Shown: in pieces, positions 1-5,144 of the stretch
How the letters are laid out: the number at the start of each line of letters is the position of its first letter
Numbering within the stretch: position 1 is the first letter of the stretch
Source: an uncultured Candidatus Altimarinota bacterium
GTDB lineage: Bacteria > Patescibacteriota > Gracilibacteria > CAIRYL01
Direction of reading: 5' to 3'
Assembly (NCBI GenBank): GCA_947311665.1
Contig: CAMZLA010000012.1
Location: forward strand, 1-5,421
Length of the DNA: 5,421 bases
Position numbers and translations under genes: made by a program
The notes under the pieces: model-generated
Seen by the model: the letters and a program-made list of their open reading frames with translations, nothing else
What the model was told of the DNA's origin: nothing
The model's database searches: none

Positions 1-140
1 AATGCTAACGATGAAATAGCCTCTAAAATATTTGTTTTTCCTTTCCCATTTTTCCCTGTGATAATCGTCAAAGAAGAAGAAAAAGAAAATTCTTTTTTTT
101 CATAATTACGAAAGTTTTGGAGAGTAAGGGTTTTTATCAT
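1..140 (-). CDS. recF: DNA replication and repair protein RecF, N-terminal fragment
   Basis: Translating the minus strand from the ATG at 140-138 gives 46 codons that run off the left edge. The peptide begins MIKTLTLQNFRNYEKKEFSF, the usual RecF opening (a short beta strand, then the F-R-N-Y motif). Residues 29-36 are a Walker A loop, GKNGKGKT, followed by NILEAI; the G-x-N-G-x-G-K-T-N-x-L-E-A-I pattern is typical of RecF within the SMC/RecN-like ATPases. RecF loads RecA at gaps with RecO and RecR. Only the nucleotide-binding N-terminus is here; the signature motif and Walker B would lie to the left. It is divergent from pdxT with 78 bp between the starts. No Shine-Dalgarno sequence precedes the start. 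Another RecF-like SMC ATPase is possible but less likely given the match of the whole opening. Confidence 0.85.
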   Translation of the reverse strand, partial: MIKTLTLQNFRNYEKKEFSFSSSLTIITGKNGKGKTNILEAISSLA

Positions 141-155
141 TTAATATATTGAATA

Positions 156-184
156 TTTACTATCTTAAACATTCTATGTAAAAT
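156..184 (+). promoter_or_regulatory. candidate promoter for pdxT
   Basis: TTTACT (156-161) and TAAAAT (179-184) are separated by 17 bp, a reasonable sigma-70-type pair in the recF-pdxT divergent spacer. Transcription would start near 191, placing the purine stretch AAGGAG (190-195) at the very 5' end of the mRNA, about 23 nt before the ATG and too far for a normal ribosome binding site. AT-rich spacers yield chance matches, so this is tentative. Confidence 0.35.
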
Positions 185-218
185 AGAAGAAGGAGCAAGA
201 GAATTTTATTTTTTATAT

Positions 219-785
219 ATGCCAAAAATTGGGATATTGGGAATGCACGGTTCACGAGAAGAACATGCAGAAAAAATGCAACAATTAGGGTGTGAAACAA
301 TTTTTTTGCGAAATGAAAAAGATTTTGAAGGCATCGATGGGATTATTTTGCCAGGAGGAGAAAGCACTTCTTTCAAACTTCTATTGGAAAAAACAGGGCT
401 AGAAAAAACCCTAAAAAAATATATTGATGAAAAAAAAATTGCAACATTTGGAACATGTGCAGGAATTATTTTATTATCTTCATCAGGAACAAAAAACAAT
501 ATGAATGTTTTAGATATCGCAATAGACAGAAATGCATATGGAAGACAAATAGACAGTTTTTCTGATGAAATTGAAATTGAAGGATTTTCAAAAAAATTTC
601 ATGCAATTTTTATTAGAGCTCCACAAATAAAATCTATTGGAGAAAATATAAAAGTTTTAGCAAGATATGACAATAAACCAATATTGGTACAAAGTGAGAA
701 TATTCTAGCCGCAACTTTTCACCCAGAACTCACAAATGACAAAAGAATTCATGAAATTTTTTATAATATGATTATAAAAAAATAA
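219..785 (+). CDS. pdxT: pyridoxal 5'-phosphate synthase glutaminase subunit PdxT
   Basis: 188 residues, normal for PdxT, the class I glutamine amidotransferase that hydrolyses glutamine and passes ammonia to PdxS for PLP synthesis from ribose 5-phosphate and glyceraldehyde 3-phosphate. Visible motifs: PGGEST at 45-50, nucleophile elbow FGTCAG with Cys80, ERNAYGRQ-like segment (DRNAYGRQIDSF, 103-114), FIRAP at 131-135, and the His168-Glu170 pair in TFHPEL. All three triad residues are present. One oddity: the usual G-L-Q-G near the N-terminus is G-M-H-G, so the position of Gln10 is histidine. The start is the first ATG after an in-frame TGA at 150-152 and gives the family's usual MxxIGILG beginning. 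The partner PdxS is not in the window. The gene is followed directly by a hairpin terminator overlapping its stop. Confidence 0.96.
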   Translation: MPKIGILGMHGSREEHAEKMQQLGCETIFLRNEKDFEGIDGIILPGGESTSFKLLLEKTGLEKTLKKYIDEKKIATFGTCAGIILLSSSGTKNNMNVLDIAIDRNAYGRQIDSFSDEIEIEGFSKKFHAIFIRAPQIKSIGENIKVLARYDNKPILVQSENILAATFHPELTNDKRIHEIFYNMIIKK

Positions 786-810
786 CAGAAGAAATTTCTG
801 TTATTTTTTT
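776..810. terminator. intrinsic terminator of pdxT, probably bidirectional
   Basis: A perfect 15-bp inverted repeat: left arm 776-790, five-base loop GAAAT (791-795), right arm 796-810 ending in seven T. The pdxT stop codon TAA (783-785) lies inside the left arm. Because the outer stem is A on one side and T on the other, the minus-strand transcript also forms a hairpin followed by a U tract, so it can serve the convergent GAPDH gene as well. Confidence 0.9.
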
Positions 811-829
811 GTTTTCTTCAAATATGAAA

Positions 830-855
830 ATAATTAATGTAATTACAATAATTAT
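830..855. repeat. imperfect palindrome between convergent pdxT and gap
   Basis: The 10-bp palindrome TGTAATTACA (838-847) is extended on both sides by ATAATTA / TAATTAT after one mismatched pair, giving 26 bp of dyad symmetry. On the minus strand it directly follows the GAPDH stop (859-857) and is followed by TTTT, so it may act as a weak terminator for that gene. It is pure AT apart from one G and one C, and could be an incidental product of base composition. Confidence 0.4.
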
Positions 856-856
856 A

Positions 857-1888
857 TTATTTTTTTAAATCTCTCAATCGTTCTAAAAAATTTAATAATC
901 GAGCTACATATCCCCATTCATTATCATACCAGAAAAACATTTGAGCATTTTTCCCATGTGTTTTTGTGAGAGAAGTATCTAATATTGAAGAATGAATATC
1001 TGTTTTAAAATCTATAGAAACCAGTTCTTCATCGGTATATGATAAAATATTTTTTAATTTTGCATTGTCTTTTACCGCATTTTTTATAGCATCATTCAAT
1101 GTTTCTGGTGTTACATTTTTTTCAAAAGTAAACCGAATATCACACAGACTCGATGTTGCAATTGGAACTCGAATAGCTAAACCATCAACTCTTCCTTCTA
1201 AACTTGGAATAACTTTTGAAATAGCCTTCATTGCTCCAGAAGTTGTGGGAATAATGCTTTGAACAGCACTTCTTGCTCTTCGTAAATCTGAACCTGCAGC
1301 ATTATCTAATAAATTTTGAGAATGTGTAAATGAATGAAGAGATGTTACAATAGCATCTTCAATTCCAAAAAGATCATGTAAAATTTTCATTGGAGGAGCA
1401 ATGCAATTTGTTGTACAAGAAGCATTTGACAAAACTTGAATATCATCGGTTATATCTTCATCGTTTACCCCAAAAACAAACATTTGTGTTTCATCTTTCA
1501 TGGGAGCGGAAACCAAAACTTTTTTTGCTCCAGCATTTATATGAATTTGTGCTGCTTGAGTTGTTTTAATAATTCCTGTTGTTTCAAGAACAACATCAAT
1601 ATCTAAATCTCCCCAAATATTTTTTGAATCTCCCTCCCCAATTTTAGGGATTTTCAAAGATTTTACTTTTTTCCCATCAACAATAATATTATCATCGTCA
1701 AAAGAAATTTTTGCATTTACTTTTCCATGCAAAGAATCATATTTCAAAAGATGACTTCGTGTTTTACTATCGGTACTTCTGGCATTAACCGCTACAATTT
1801 CAATTCCTTCAATAGGATTTTCTATCATTTGACGATGGAGCATTCGACCAATTCGACCGTATCCCTGTATAGCAACTCGTAAAGACAT
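857..1888 (-). CDS. gap: type I glyceraldehyde-3-phosphate dehydrogenase, probably NADP-accepting
   Basis: 343 residues. It catalyses phosphorylating oxidation of glyceraldehyde 3-phosphate to 1,3-bisphosphoglycerate, or the reverse. The N-terminal Rossmann fold shows GYGRIGR at 9-15; SNASCTTNC at 154-162 carries catalytic Cys158; His185 (in SLHSFTHSQ) is the likely catalytic base; DLRRARSAVQSIIPTTSGA (201-219) and the C-terminal WYDNEWGY (320-327) are standard. The adenine-ribose-binding loop reads VAVNARSTD (32-40): the Asp that normally follows Asn to select NAD is Ala36, followed by Arg37 and Ser38, which favours use of NADP (inference from the family). The start gives the expected MSxRVAIxGYGRIGR. 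No Shine-Dalgarno is seen upstream. It lies downstream of rpmB on the same strand but behind a terminator, so it probably has its own promoter, which I could not place. Confidence 0.96.
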   Translation of the reverse strand: MSLRVAIQGYGRIGRMLHRQMIENPIEGIEIVAVNARSTDSKTRSHLLKYDSLHGKVNAKISFDDDNIIVDGKKVKSLKIPKIGEGDSKNIWGDLDIDVVLETTGIIKTTQAAQIHINAGAKKVLVSAPMKDETQMFVFGVNDEDITDDIQVLSNASCTTNCIAPPMKILHDLFGIEDAIVTSLHSFTHSQNLLDNAAGSDLRRARSAVQSIIPTTSGAMKAISKVIPSLEGRVDGLAIRVPIATSSLCDIRFTFEKNVTPETLNDAIKNAVKDNAKLKNILSYTDEELVSIDFKTDIHSSILDTSLTKTHGKNAQMFFWYDNEWGYVARLLNFLERLRDLKK

Positions 1889-1918
1889 AAAAAATATGGT
1901 AAAATAAAAGACATAGAT

Positions 1919-1955
1919 ATAAAAAAACCCAGACTAAAAAAATATAGCCCAGGTT
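1919..1955 (-). terminator. intrinsic terminator of rpmB
   Basis: Read on the minus strand, AACCTGGGCTA (1955-1945) pairs with TAGTCTGGGTT (1936-1926) around an 8-nt loop, giving 11 continuous RNA pairs, three of them G-U wobbles, and running into a seven-U tract at 1927-1921. On the plus strand the same arms give three mismatches (C-A, A-C, A-C), so the structure works only in the rpmB transcript. It separates rpmB from gap. Confidence 0.82.
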
Positions 1956-1969
1956 ATTTTATATTTTCT

Positions 1970-2263
1970 CTATGCTGCTTGTTTAATATTTGCATCGTTT
2001 GCAGCTGCTCGTTTTTCTAATTTTCGTCGTAATTTTTTCATTTCATGTTTCGAAGGTTCTTTATAAAGAGTTCGAAGAGAAGACATTGCAACTCGAATTT
2101 TCACTACTTTTACATGAGTTTTCCCATCTTTCCCAGTATATTCTACTTCAATTTTTTTCACTTGAAGATTTGGAAGCCATCGTCTATTTGTTCGTCGTTT
2201 TGAATGAGAAACATTATGACCTGTTGAAGGTTTTTTACCACTAAGCATACATACTTTTGCCAT
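1970..2263 (-). CDS. rpmB: 50S ribosomal protein bL28
   Basis: 97 residues, basic. The N-terminus MAKVCMLSGKKPSTGHNVSH matches the bL28 opening (V-C-x-x-[ST]-G-K-x-P-x-x-G-x-N-x-S-H), followed by the K-R-R-T-N-R-R-W-L-P-N-L block (22-33) and VVKIRVAMSSLRTL (53-66), equivalent to the family's K-L-R-V-S-x-K-G-L-R segment. Typical bL28 is about 60-80 residues; here there is a loop insert (TGKDGKTH, 43-50) and a charged tail (KHEMKKLRRKLEKRAAAND) beyond the usual end. The protein binds 23S rRNA in the large subunit. An ATG 7 nt upstream (2270-2268) is out of frame. Its stop is TAG, the only non-TAA stop in the window. It is divergent from fbp, and followed by its own terminator. Confidence 0.95.
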   Translation of the reverse strand: MAKVCMLSGKKPSTGHNVSHSKRRTNRRWLPNLQVKKIEVEYTGKDGKTHVKVVKIRVAMSSLRTLYKEPSKHEMKKLRRKLEKRAAANDANIKQAA

Positions 2264-2330
2264 ATATCATTTTAATTAAATTTTAGCCGTAAAAGACTAC
2301 TAAAAAACTAGCAGAGAAGTCAATAAAATA

Positions 2331-2359
2331 TTGTATAAAAAGAATTTCATCAGTATAAT
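2331..2359 (+). promoter_or_regulatory. promoter candidate for fbp
   Basis: TTGTAT (2331-2336) and a perfect TATAAT (2354-2359) are spaced 17 bp apart, which predicts a start near 2366 and a leader of about 30 nt. A second TATAAT follows at 2365-2370 and could give a shorter leader. The element lies in the 132-bp spacer divergent from rpmB. Confidence 0.6.
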
Positions 2360-2395
2360 ATCAATATAATTTTCTTATTATTTTTATATTTACAA

Positions 2396-3313
2396 ATGTC
2401 TTCTCTCAATAAATTTCTTTATAAAAGCACTCTTCCGAGTTCTCTTCAGCGAGTTATTCTTGAAATAATGCGTGCGAGTAAATATACGGCACATGCAATT
2501 ACAACAGAAGAAACTGGAAAAAGTGGGGAAACAAATGTGCAAGGAGAAGAACAACTCGCTTTAGATATGCGATGTGATGAAATTTTTTGTAATATTTTAT
2601 CTGAATCGGAACTTATTGCAAGTTTTGCATCTGAAGAACAAGAAAATGAAGTGGAAATAAATGGAGAAAATGGGAAATATTCTGTTGCTTTCGACCCTTT
2701 AGATGGATCTTCTCTCCTTGATGTTAATGGATGTGTGGGATCTATTTTTGGGATTTGGGAAGGAAATGGATTTATTGGGAAAAAAGGAAAAGATCTTGTT
2801 GCTTCTGGATATATTCAATATGGACCACGAACAACAGCAATGATTTCTTTTGATGGAAAGACTCACGAATTTACATTGTGCGAAGTTGGAGAATATCAAC
2901 TTACAAAACAGAACATCAGTATAGATTCAATAGCAAAAATTTTTGCTATTGGAAATTTGCGAGCATTACCAGAACGACCAGAATATAAAAAAGTATTAGA
3001 TTATTTTTTAGAAAATAAAAATACATTGCGATATGCAGGGGGAATGGTTCCAGATATAAATACTATTTTATGCAAAGAGAATGGTATTTTTACATATCCT
3101 AGCCATTCAGAATATCCGAATGGAAAACTTCGTCTTTTGTACGAATGTGCTCCTATGGCACAAATAATGATGAATGCTGGTGGAAATGCAACTGATGAAG
3201 AAGGGGAAAATATTGAAGATATTGAAATAGTTCAATTACACCAAAGAACTTCTATTATATTAGGAAGTTCTTCATCGGTTGATGATGTTGTAGATATTTT
3301 ACAAAAAAAATAA
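2396..3313 (+). CDS. fbp: class I fructose-1,6-bisphosphatase, SBPase-like
   Basis: 305 residues. The family removes the 1-phosphate of fructose 1,6-bisphosphate (gluconeogenesis, pentose phosphate supply) in a Mg-dependent reaction. Metal-binding residues by alignment from memory: Glu80-Glu81, Asp100-Pro-Leu-Asp103 in DPLDGSS, and Glu250 in LLYECAP. GKLRLLYE (243-250) and LHQR (281-284) are also standard. The middle, however, resembles sedoheptulose-1,7-bisphosphatase: GSIFGIWEG (115-123), YGPRTT (142-147), GNLRA (186-190) and TLRYAGGMVPD (210-220), where ordinary FBPases have YGSST, NEGxY and SRYxGSMVAD. The Tyr of NEGxY that contacts the 6-phosphate is Ala190 here. The last third (YPxxxxxPNGKLRLLYE) is FBPase-like. 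It may therefore act on both sugars; that is inference. No Shine-Dalgarno is visible; the start is supported by the promoter and N-terminal length. Confidence 0.93.
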   Translation: MSSLNKFLYKSTLPSSLQRVILEIMRASKYTAHAITTEETGKSGETNVQGEEQLALDMRCDEIFCNILSESELIASFASEEQENEVEINGENGKYSVAFDPLDGSSLLDVNGCVGSIFGIWEGNGFIGKKGKDLVASGYIQYGPRTTAMISFDGKTHEFTLCEVGEYQLTKQNISIDSIAKIFAIGNLRALPERPEYKKVLDYFLENKNTLRYAGGMVPDINTILCKENGIFTYPSHSEYPNGKLRLLYECAPMAQIMMNAGGNATDEEGENIEDIEIVQLHQRTSIILGSSSSVDDVVDILQKK

Positions 3314-3321
3314 AAAATAAT

Positions 3322-4170
3322 TTATTCTCCAAATTTACTTTTAAATCGAGAAAAAAACCAAAAATGACCTTTCCAAAACATAAAAAGTAATATTGATACA
3401 CTCACAAGAAGGAATATAGCTCCTTCTTTTGGTAAAATTCCAAATAATAAATTTATATCAGATCCCCATCTAAAAAATTCAAGAAAAAATAAAATGAAAA
3501 ATAATGAAGAAAGAATAATTCCTCCAAAAATTCCACTTGGCCAATTTTGAGAAATATATTTATCCCAAAGTTTCCATGCAACAAAAAAAAGAATGAATAA
3601 ACTTAGTGCTTCATATAACTGAACCGGATGAATTGATCCTGCATATTGAACATCTTTTAAATCATATTGAATTGCCAGAAAAAATTCATCGGATACTGGA
3701 CTTCCATAATCTACTCCTGAAAAAAATTTTCCTATAGAATAAAAAATAAGAAAAAAAACGGTTGGCAAAGAAAAAGCATCCATCCATGATAAAGGATGTT
3801 GATTTCTAAAAACACAAAGCAAAAGAAAAACAAATATAAAACCACCCAAAGCCCATATAATATCAATTCCTCCATGCCAAAAAGAAAAGAATATAGAAAT
3901 ATATTCCCAAACTTTTTCATACCAAAATTCTACATCATAGACTTTTTCAGAAACAACCAGCGATAAAGGAAAAAGAAAAACCCCCAATCTTCCCATAAGC
4001 AATGCCGAAACTGAAAAAAGAAGAATATGATCAGAAAGAAACTGTAACGATAATTTTTTTTCATGTACCGTTCGTGTCAGCATCCAAACTGCAATAGTTG
4101 CTCCGATAAAACTAAAAAGAAGAGAGTATGTTATTTCAAAAAAACTATAGGAAAGAAGAATGTTTTGCAT
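3322..4170 (-). CDS. lgt: divergent prolipoprotein diacylglyceryl transferase (Lgt) family membrane protein
   Basis: 282 residues from the ATG at 4170-4168 (MQNILLSYSF), close to the usual Lgt length. The frame stays open to an ATG at 4299, but the extra 43 residues are Phe/Lys-rich AT noise and would run into the rpmG promoter. About seven hydrophobic segments are visible (roughly 12-31, 48-71, 88-98, 104-122, 131-147, 187-201, 212-233, 249-268). Lgt-like landmarks: GRLG 60-63, WHGG 98-101, IGKFFSGVDYG 146-156, HPVQLYEA 181-188, EFFR 231-234. Lgt transfers diacylglycerol from phosphatidylglycerol to the lipobox cysteine. Compared by eye with E. coli, the positions of His103, Arg143, Asn146 and Arg239 appear to be Ile105, Ser145, Lys148 and Leu227, while the Glu243 equivalent (Glu231) remains. 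Activity as classical Lgt is therefore uncertain. It ends 8 bp from the convergent fbp stop. Confidence 0.75.
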   Translation of the reverse strand: MQNILLSYSFFEITYSLLFSFIGATIAVWMLTRTVHEKKLSLQFLSDHILLFSVSALLMGRLGVFLFPLSLVVSEKVYDVEFWYEKVWEYISIFFSFWHGGIDIIWALGGFIFVFLLLCVFRNQHPLSWMDAFSLPTVFFLIFYSIGKFFSGVDYGSPVSDEFFLAIQYDLKDVQYAGSIHPVQLYEALSLFILFFVAWKLWDKYISQNWPSGIFGGIILSSLFFILFFLEFFRWGSDINLLFGILPKEGAIFLLVSVSILLFMFWKGHFWFFSRFKSKFGE

Positions 4171-4283
4171 AAAAAAAAGAAATTTATAAATATTGAAGAA
4201 CTTGATTTCTCTATTATAATAATTACAAATTTTAAGGAAATTGGCAAAAAAAAAGTTTTTTACTATTTTTTTTAAAAAGAAAA

Positions 4284-4313
4284 TTGACAAAAACAGCAAA
4301 AGTATGACAAAAT
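4284..4313 (+). promoter_or_regulatory. promoter candidate for rpmG
   Basis: A consensus -35 TTGACA (4284-4289) is followed after 18 bp by CAAAAT (4308-4313), preceded by TGA, that is an extended -10 (TGn) arrangement. Transcription would begin around 4320 and give a leader of roughly 70 nt ahead of rpmG. Confidence 0.5.
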
Positions 4314-4336
4314 GCTTTTCGCCTTATCTTTTTTTT

Positions 4337-4381
4337 ATGAAAAAGAAAAAAGGGAGGTTGTAAAAGATGTTATTTATATAA
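4337..4381 (+). promoter_or_regulatory. rpmG leader with Shine-Dalgarno and two micro-ORFs
   Basis: The leader contains an eight-codon reading frame MKKKKGRL (4337-4363, stop TAA). Within it lies AGGGAGG (4351-4357), the best Shine-Dalgarno match in the window, 9 nt before an ATG at 4367. That ATG opens ATG-TTA-TTT-ATA-TAA (4367-4381), which ends 7 nt before the rpmG ATG. The bL33 start itself has no Shine-Dalgarno. Translation of the micro-ORF could deliver ribosomes to rpmG by reinitiation. The sequence is seen directly; the function is inference. Confidence 0.35.
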
Positions 4382-4388
4382 AAACTAT

Positions 4389-4589
4389 ATGCCAAGAGGA
4401 GTAAAGAAAAAAGCATTTGTAGGTCGATCGACAGGAAAAGATGCAAAAGGAAACATTGTTACACAATTTTATGTAAATAATCACCGATTAAATTTAGCAA
4501 AATTTAAAGGGGGAACATTTAAAAAATATTGTCCAATTGCACGAAAACATGTAGAAATAAAATTGAAAGAAGAAAAACATTCTTCATAA
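4389..4589 (+). CDS. rpmG: 50S ribosomal protein bL33
   Basis: 66 residues, strongly basic. The segment FYVNNHRLNLAKFKGGTFKKYCPIARKHVEIK (28-59) follows the bL33 pattern: an aromatic beta strand, an N/K-rich turn, L-x-L-x-K-[FY]-x(n)-K-[KR]-[FY]-[CN]-P-x-x-[RK]-K-H-V. A single Cys (Cys49) is present in the Y-C-P motif, so this is not the four-cysteine zinc-binding form. The family is usually 49-55 residues; the excess here is a glycine/lysine-rich N-terminus (MPRGVKKKAFVGRSTGKDAKG) and a short tail. bL33 sits near the E site of the large subunit. rplS follows 75 bp downstream, separated by a hairpin. Confidence 0.85.
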   Translation: MPRGVKKKAFVGRSTGKDAKGNIVTQFYVNNHRLNLAKFKGGTFKKYCPIARKHVEIKLKEEKHSS

Positions 4590-4603
4590 AAAATTACAAA
4601 ACA

Positions 4604-4634
4604 AAAAAAATACTATTTTTGGTAGTGTTTTTTT
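4604..4634 (+). terminator. intrinsic terminator between rpmG and rplS
   Basis: AAAAAAATACTA (4604-4615), loop TTTTTGG, and TAGTGTTTTTTT (4623-4634) form a 12-bp stem with one U-G wobble, ending in seven U. Much of the stem is A-U, so read-through into rplS is possible. Confidence 0.65.
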
Positions 4635-4643
4635 AAAATTTAC

Positions 4644-4649
4644 TATTAT
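4644..4649 (+). promoter_or_regulatory. possible -10 element of rplS
   Basis: TATTAT lies 15 nt before the rplS ATG, just after the rpmG terminator. Transcription from it would leave a leader of about 8-10 nt, which suits the lack of a Shine-Dalgarno sequence. No good -35 is seen, as that position falls inside the terminator. Confidence 0.3.
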
Positions 4650-4664
4650 TTAGAAATCTTAATT

Positions 4665-5054
4665 ATGTCAGTTACAATAGAACAACTTCGTCAAGAAGGA
4701 AAAAAAACAGGATATCCTCAGTTTAAATCAGGACAAACGGTAAAAGTTCATTATTCTGTAAAAGAAGGAGATAAAGAACGAATACAAATGTTTGAAGGAT
4801 TGATTATTTCTGTAAATGGAAACAAAGAACTTTCACAATCTATTGTAGTAAGACGAGTTTCTGATGGTCATGCTGTTGAACAAGGGTTTGCTATTCATTC
4901 TCCAAATATTCAAAAAATTGAATTGATTAAAGAAGGGAAAGTTCGACAATCTCGAATTTTTTATATGAGAGAACGATCTGGTAAATCGGCTCGATTGAAA
5001 GAAAAGTTTTATAGTGATAAAGAGGTAAAAGAAATGATTGAAAAAAATGCGTAA
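4665..5054 (+). CDS. rplS: 50S ribosomal protein bL19
   Basis: 129 residues, slightly longer than the usual ~115. Recognised by FKSGQTVKVHYSVKEGDKER (20-39, the family's F-x-x-G-D-T-V-x-V-x-x-x-V-x-E-G-x-K-x-R), QMFEGLIISVNG (41-52), VVRRVSDGHAVEQGFAIHSP (61-80), the matching segment to T-[VF]-R-K-x-S-x-G-x-G-V-E-[RK]-x-F-P-x-H-S-P, and IELIKEGKVRQSRIFYMRERSGKSARLKEKF (85-115), matching I-x-V-x-R-x-G-x-V-R-R-A-K-L-Y-Y-L-R-x-x-x-G-K-[AS]-A-R-I-x-E. bL19 lies at the 30S-50S interface. There is a short charged tail (YSDKEVKEMIEKNA). No trmD, rimM or rpsP is seen beside it, although these are its common neighbours elsewhere. A strong terminator follows. Confidence 0.97.
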   Translation: MSVTIEQLRQEGKKTGYPQFKSGQTVKVHYSVKEGDKERIQMFEGLIISVNGNKELSQSIVVRRVSDGHAVEQGFAIHSPNIQKIELIKEGKVRQSRIFYMRERSGKSARLKEKFYSDKEVKEMIEKNA

Positions 5055-5080
5055 AGCATAACAAAGCATTGAGAAAAATT

Positions 5081-5118
5081 AAAAAAAGAACCTTTCAAAA
5101 ATGAAAGGTTCTTTTTTT
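5081..5118. terminator. strong intrinsic terminator of rplS
   Basis: A perfect 17-bp inverted repeat: AAAAAAAGAACCTTTCA (5081-5097), loop AAAA (5098-5101), right arm 5102-5118 ending in seven T. It has a GC-containing core (GAACC/GGTTC) and can act in both directions. Confidence 0.95.
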
Positions 5119-5144
5119 ATTCTTATGGAAAGTGATGTGGGGTT

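Noticed and set aside
206..499. 97-codon minus-strand frame opposite pdxT
   Set aside because: It is antisense to a clear PdxT with an intact triad; a shadow frame.
1990..2244. 84-codon plus-strand frame opposite rpmB
   Set aside because: It lies antisense to bL28 and its Leu/Phe-rich product reflects the complement of Lys/Arg codons.
4171..4299. Longer N-terminus for the Lgt-like protein starting at 4299
   Set aside because: The added 43 residues are Phe/Lys/Asn-rich with no family similarity, and the start would lie within the rpmG promoter region; Met at 4170 gives a normal Lgt length.
219..5054. Genetic code 25 (UGA = Gly) or CGA/CGG = Trp
   Set aside because: No in-frame TGA occurs in any gene despite many glycines, and CGA falls at invariant arginines.
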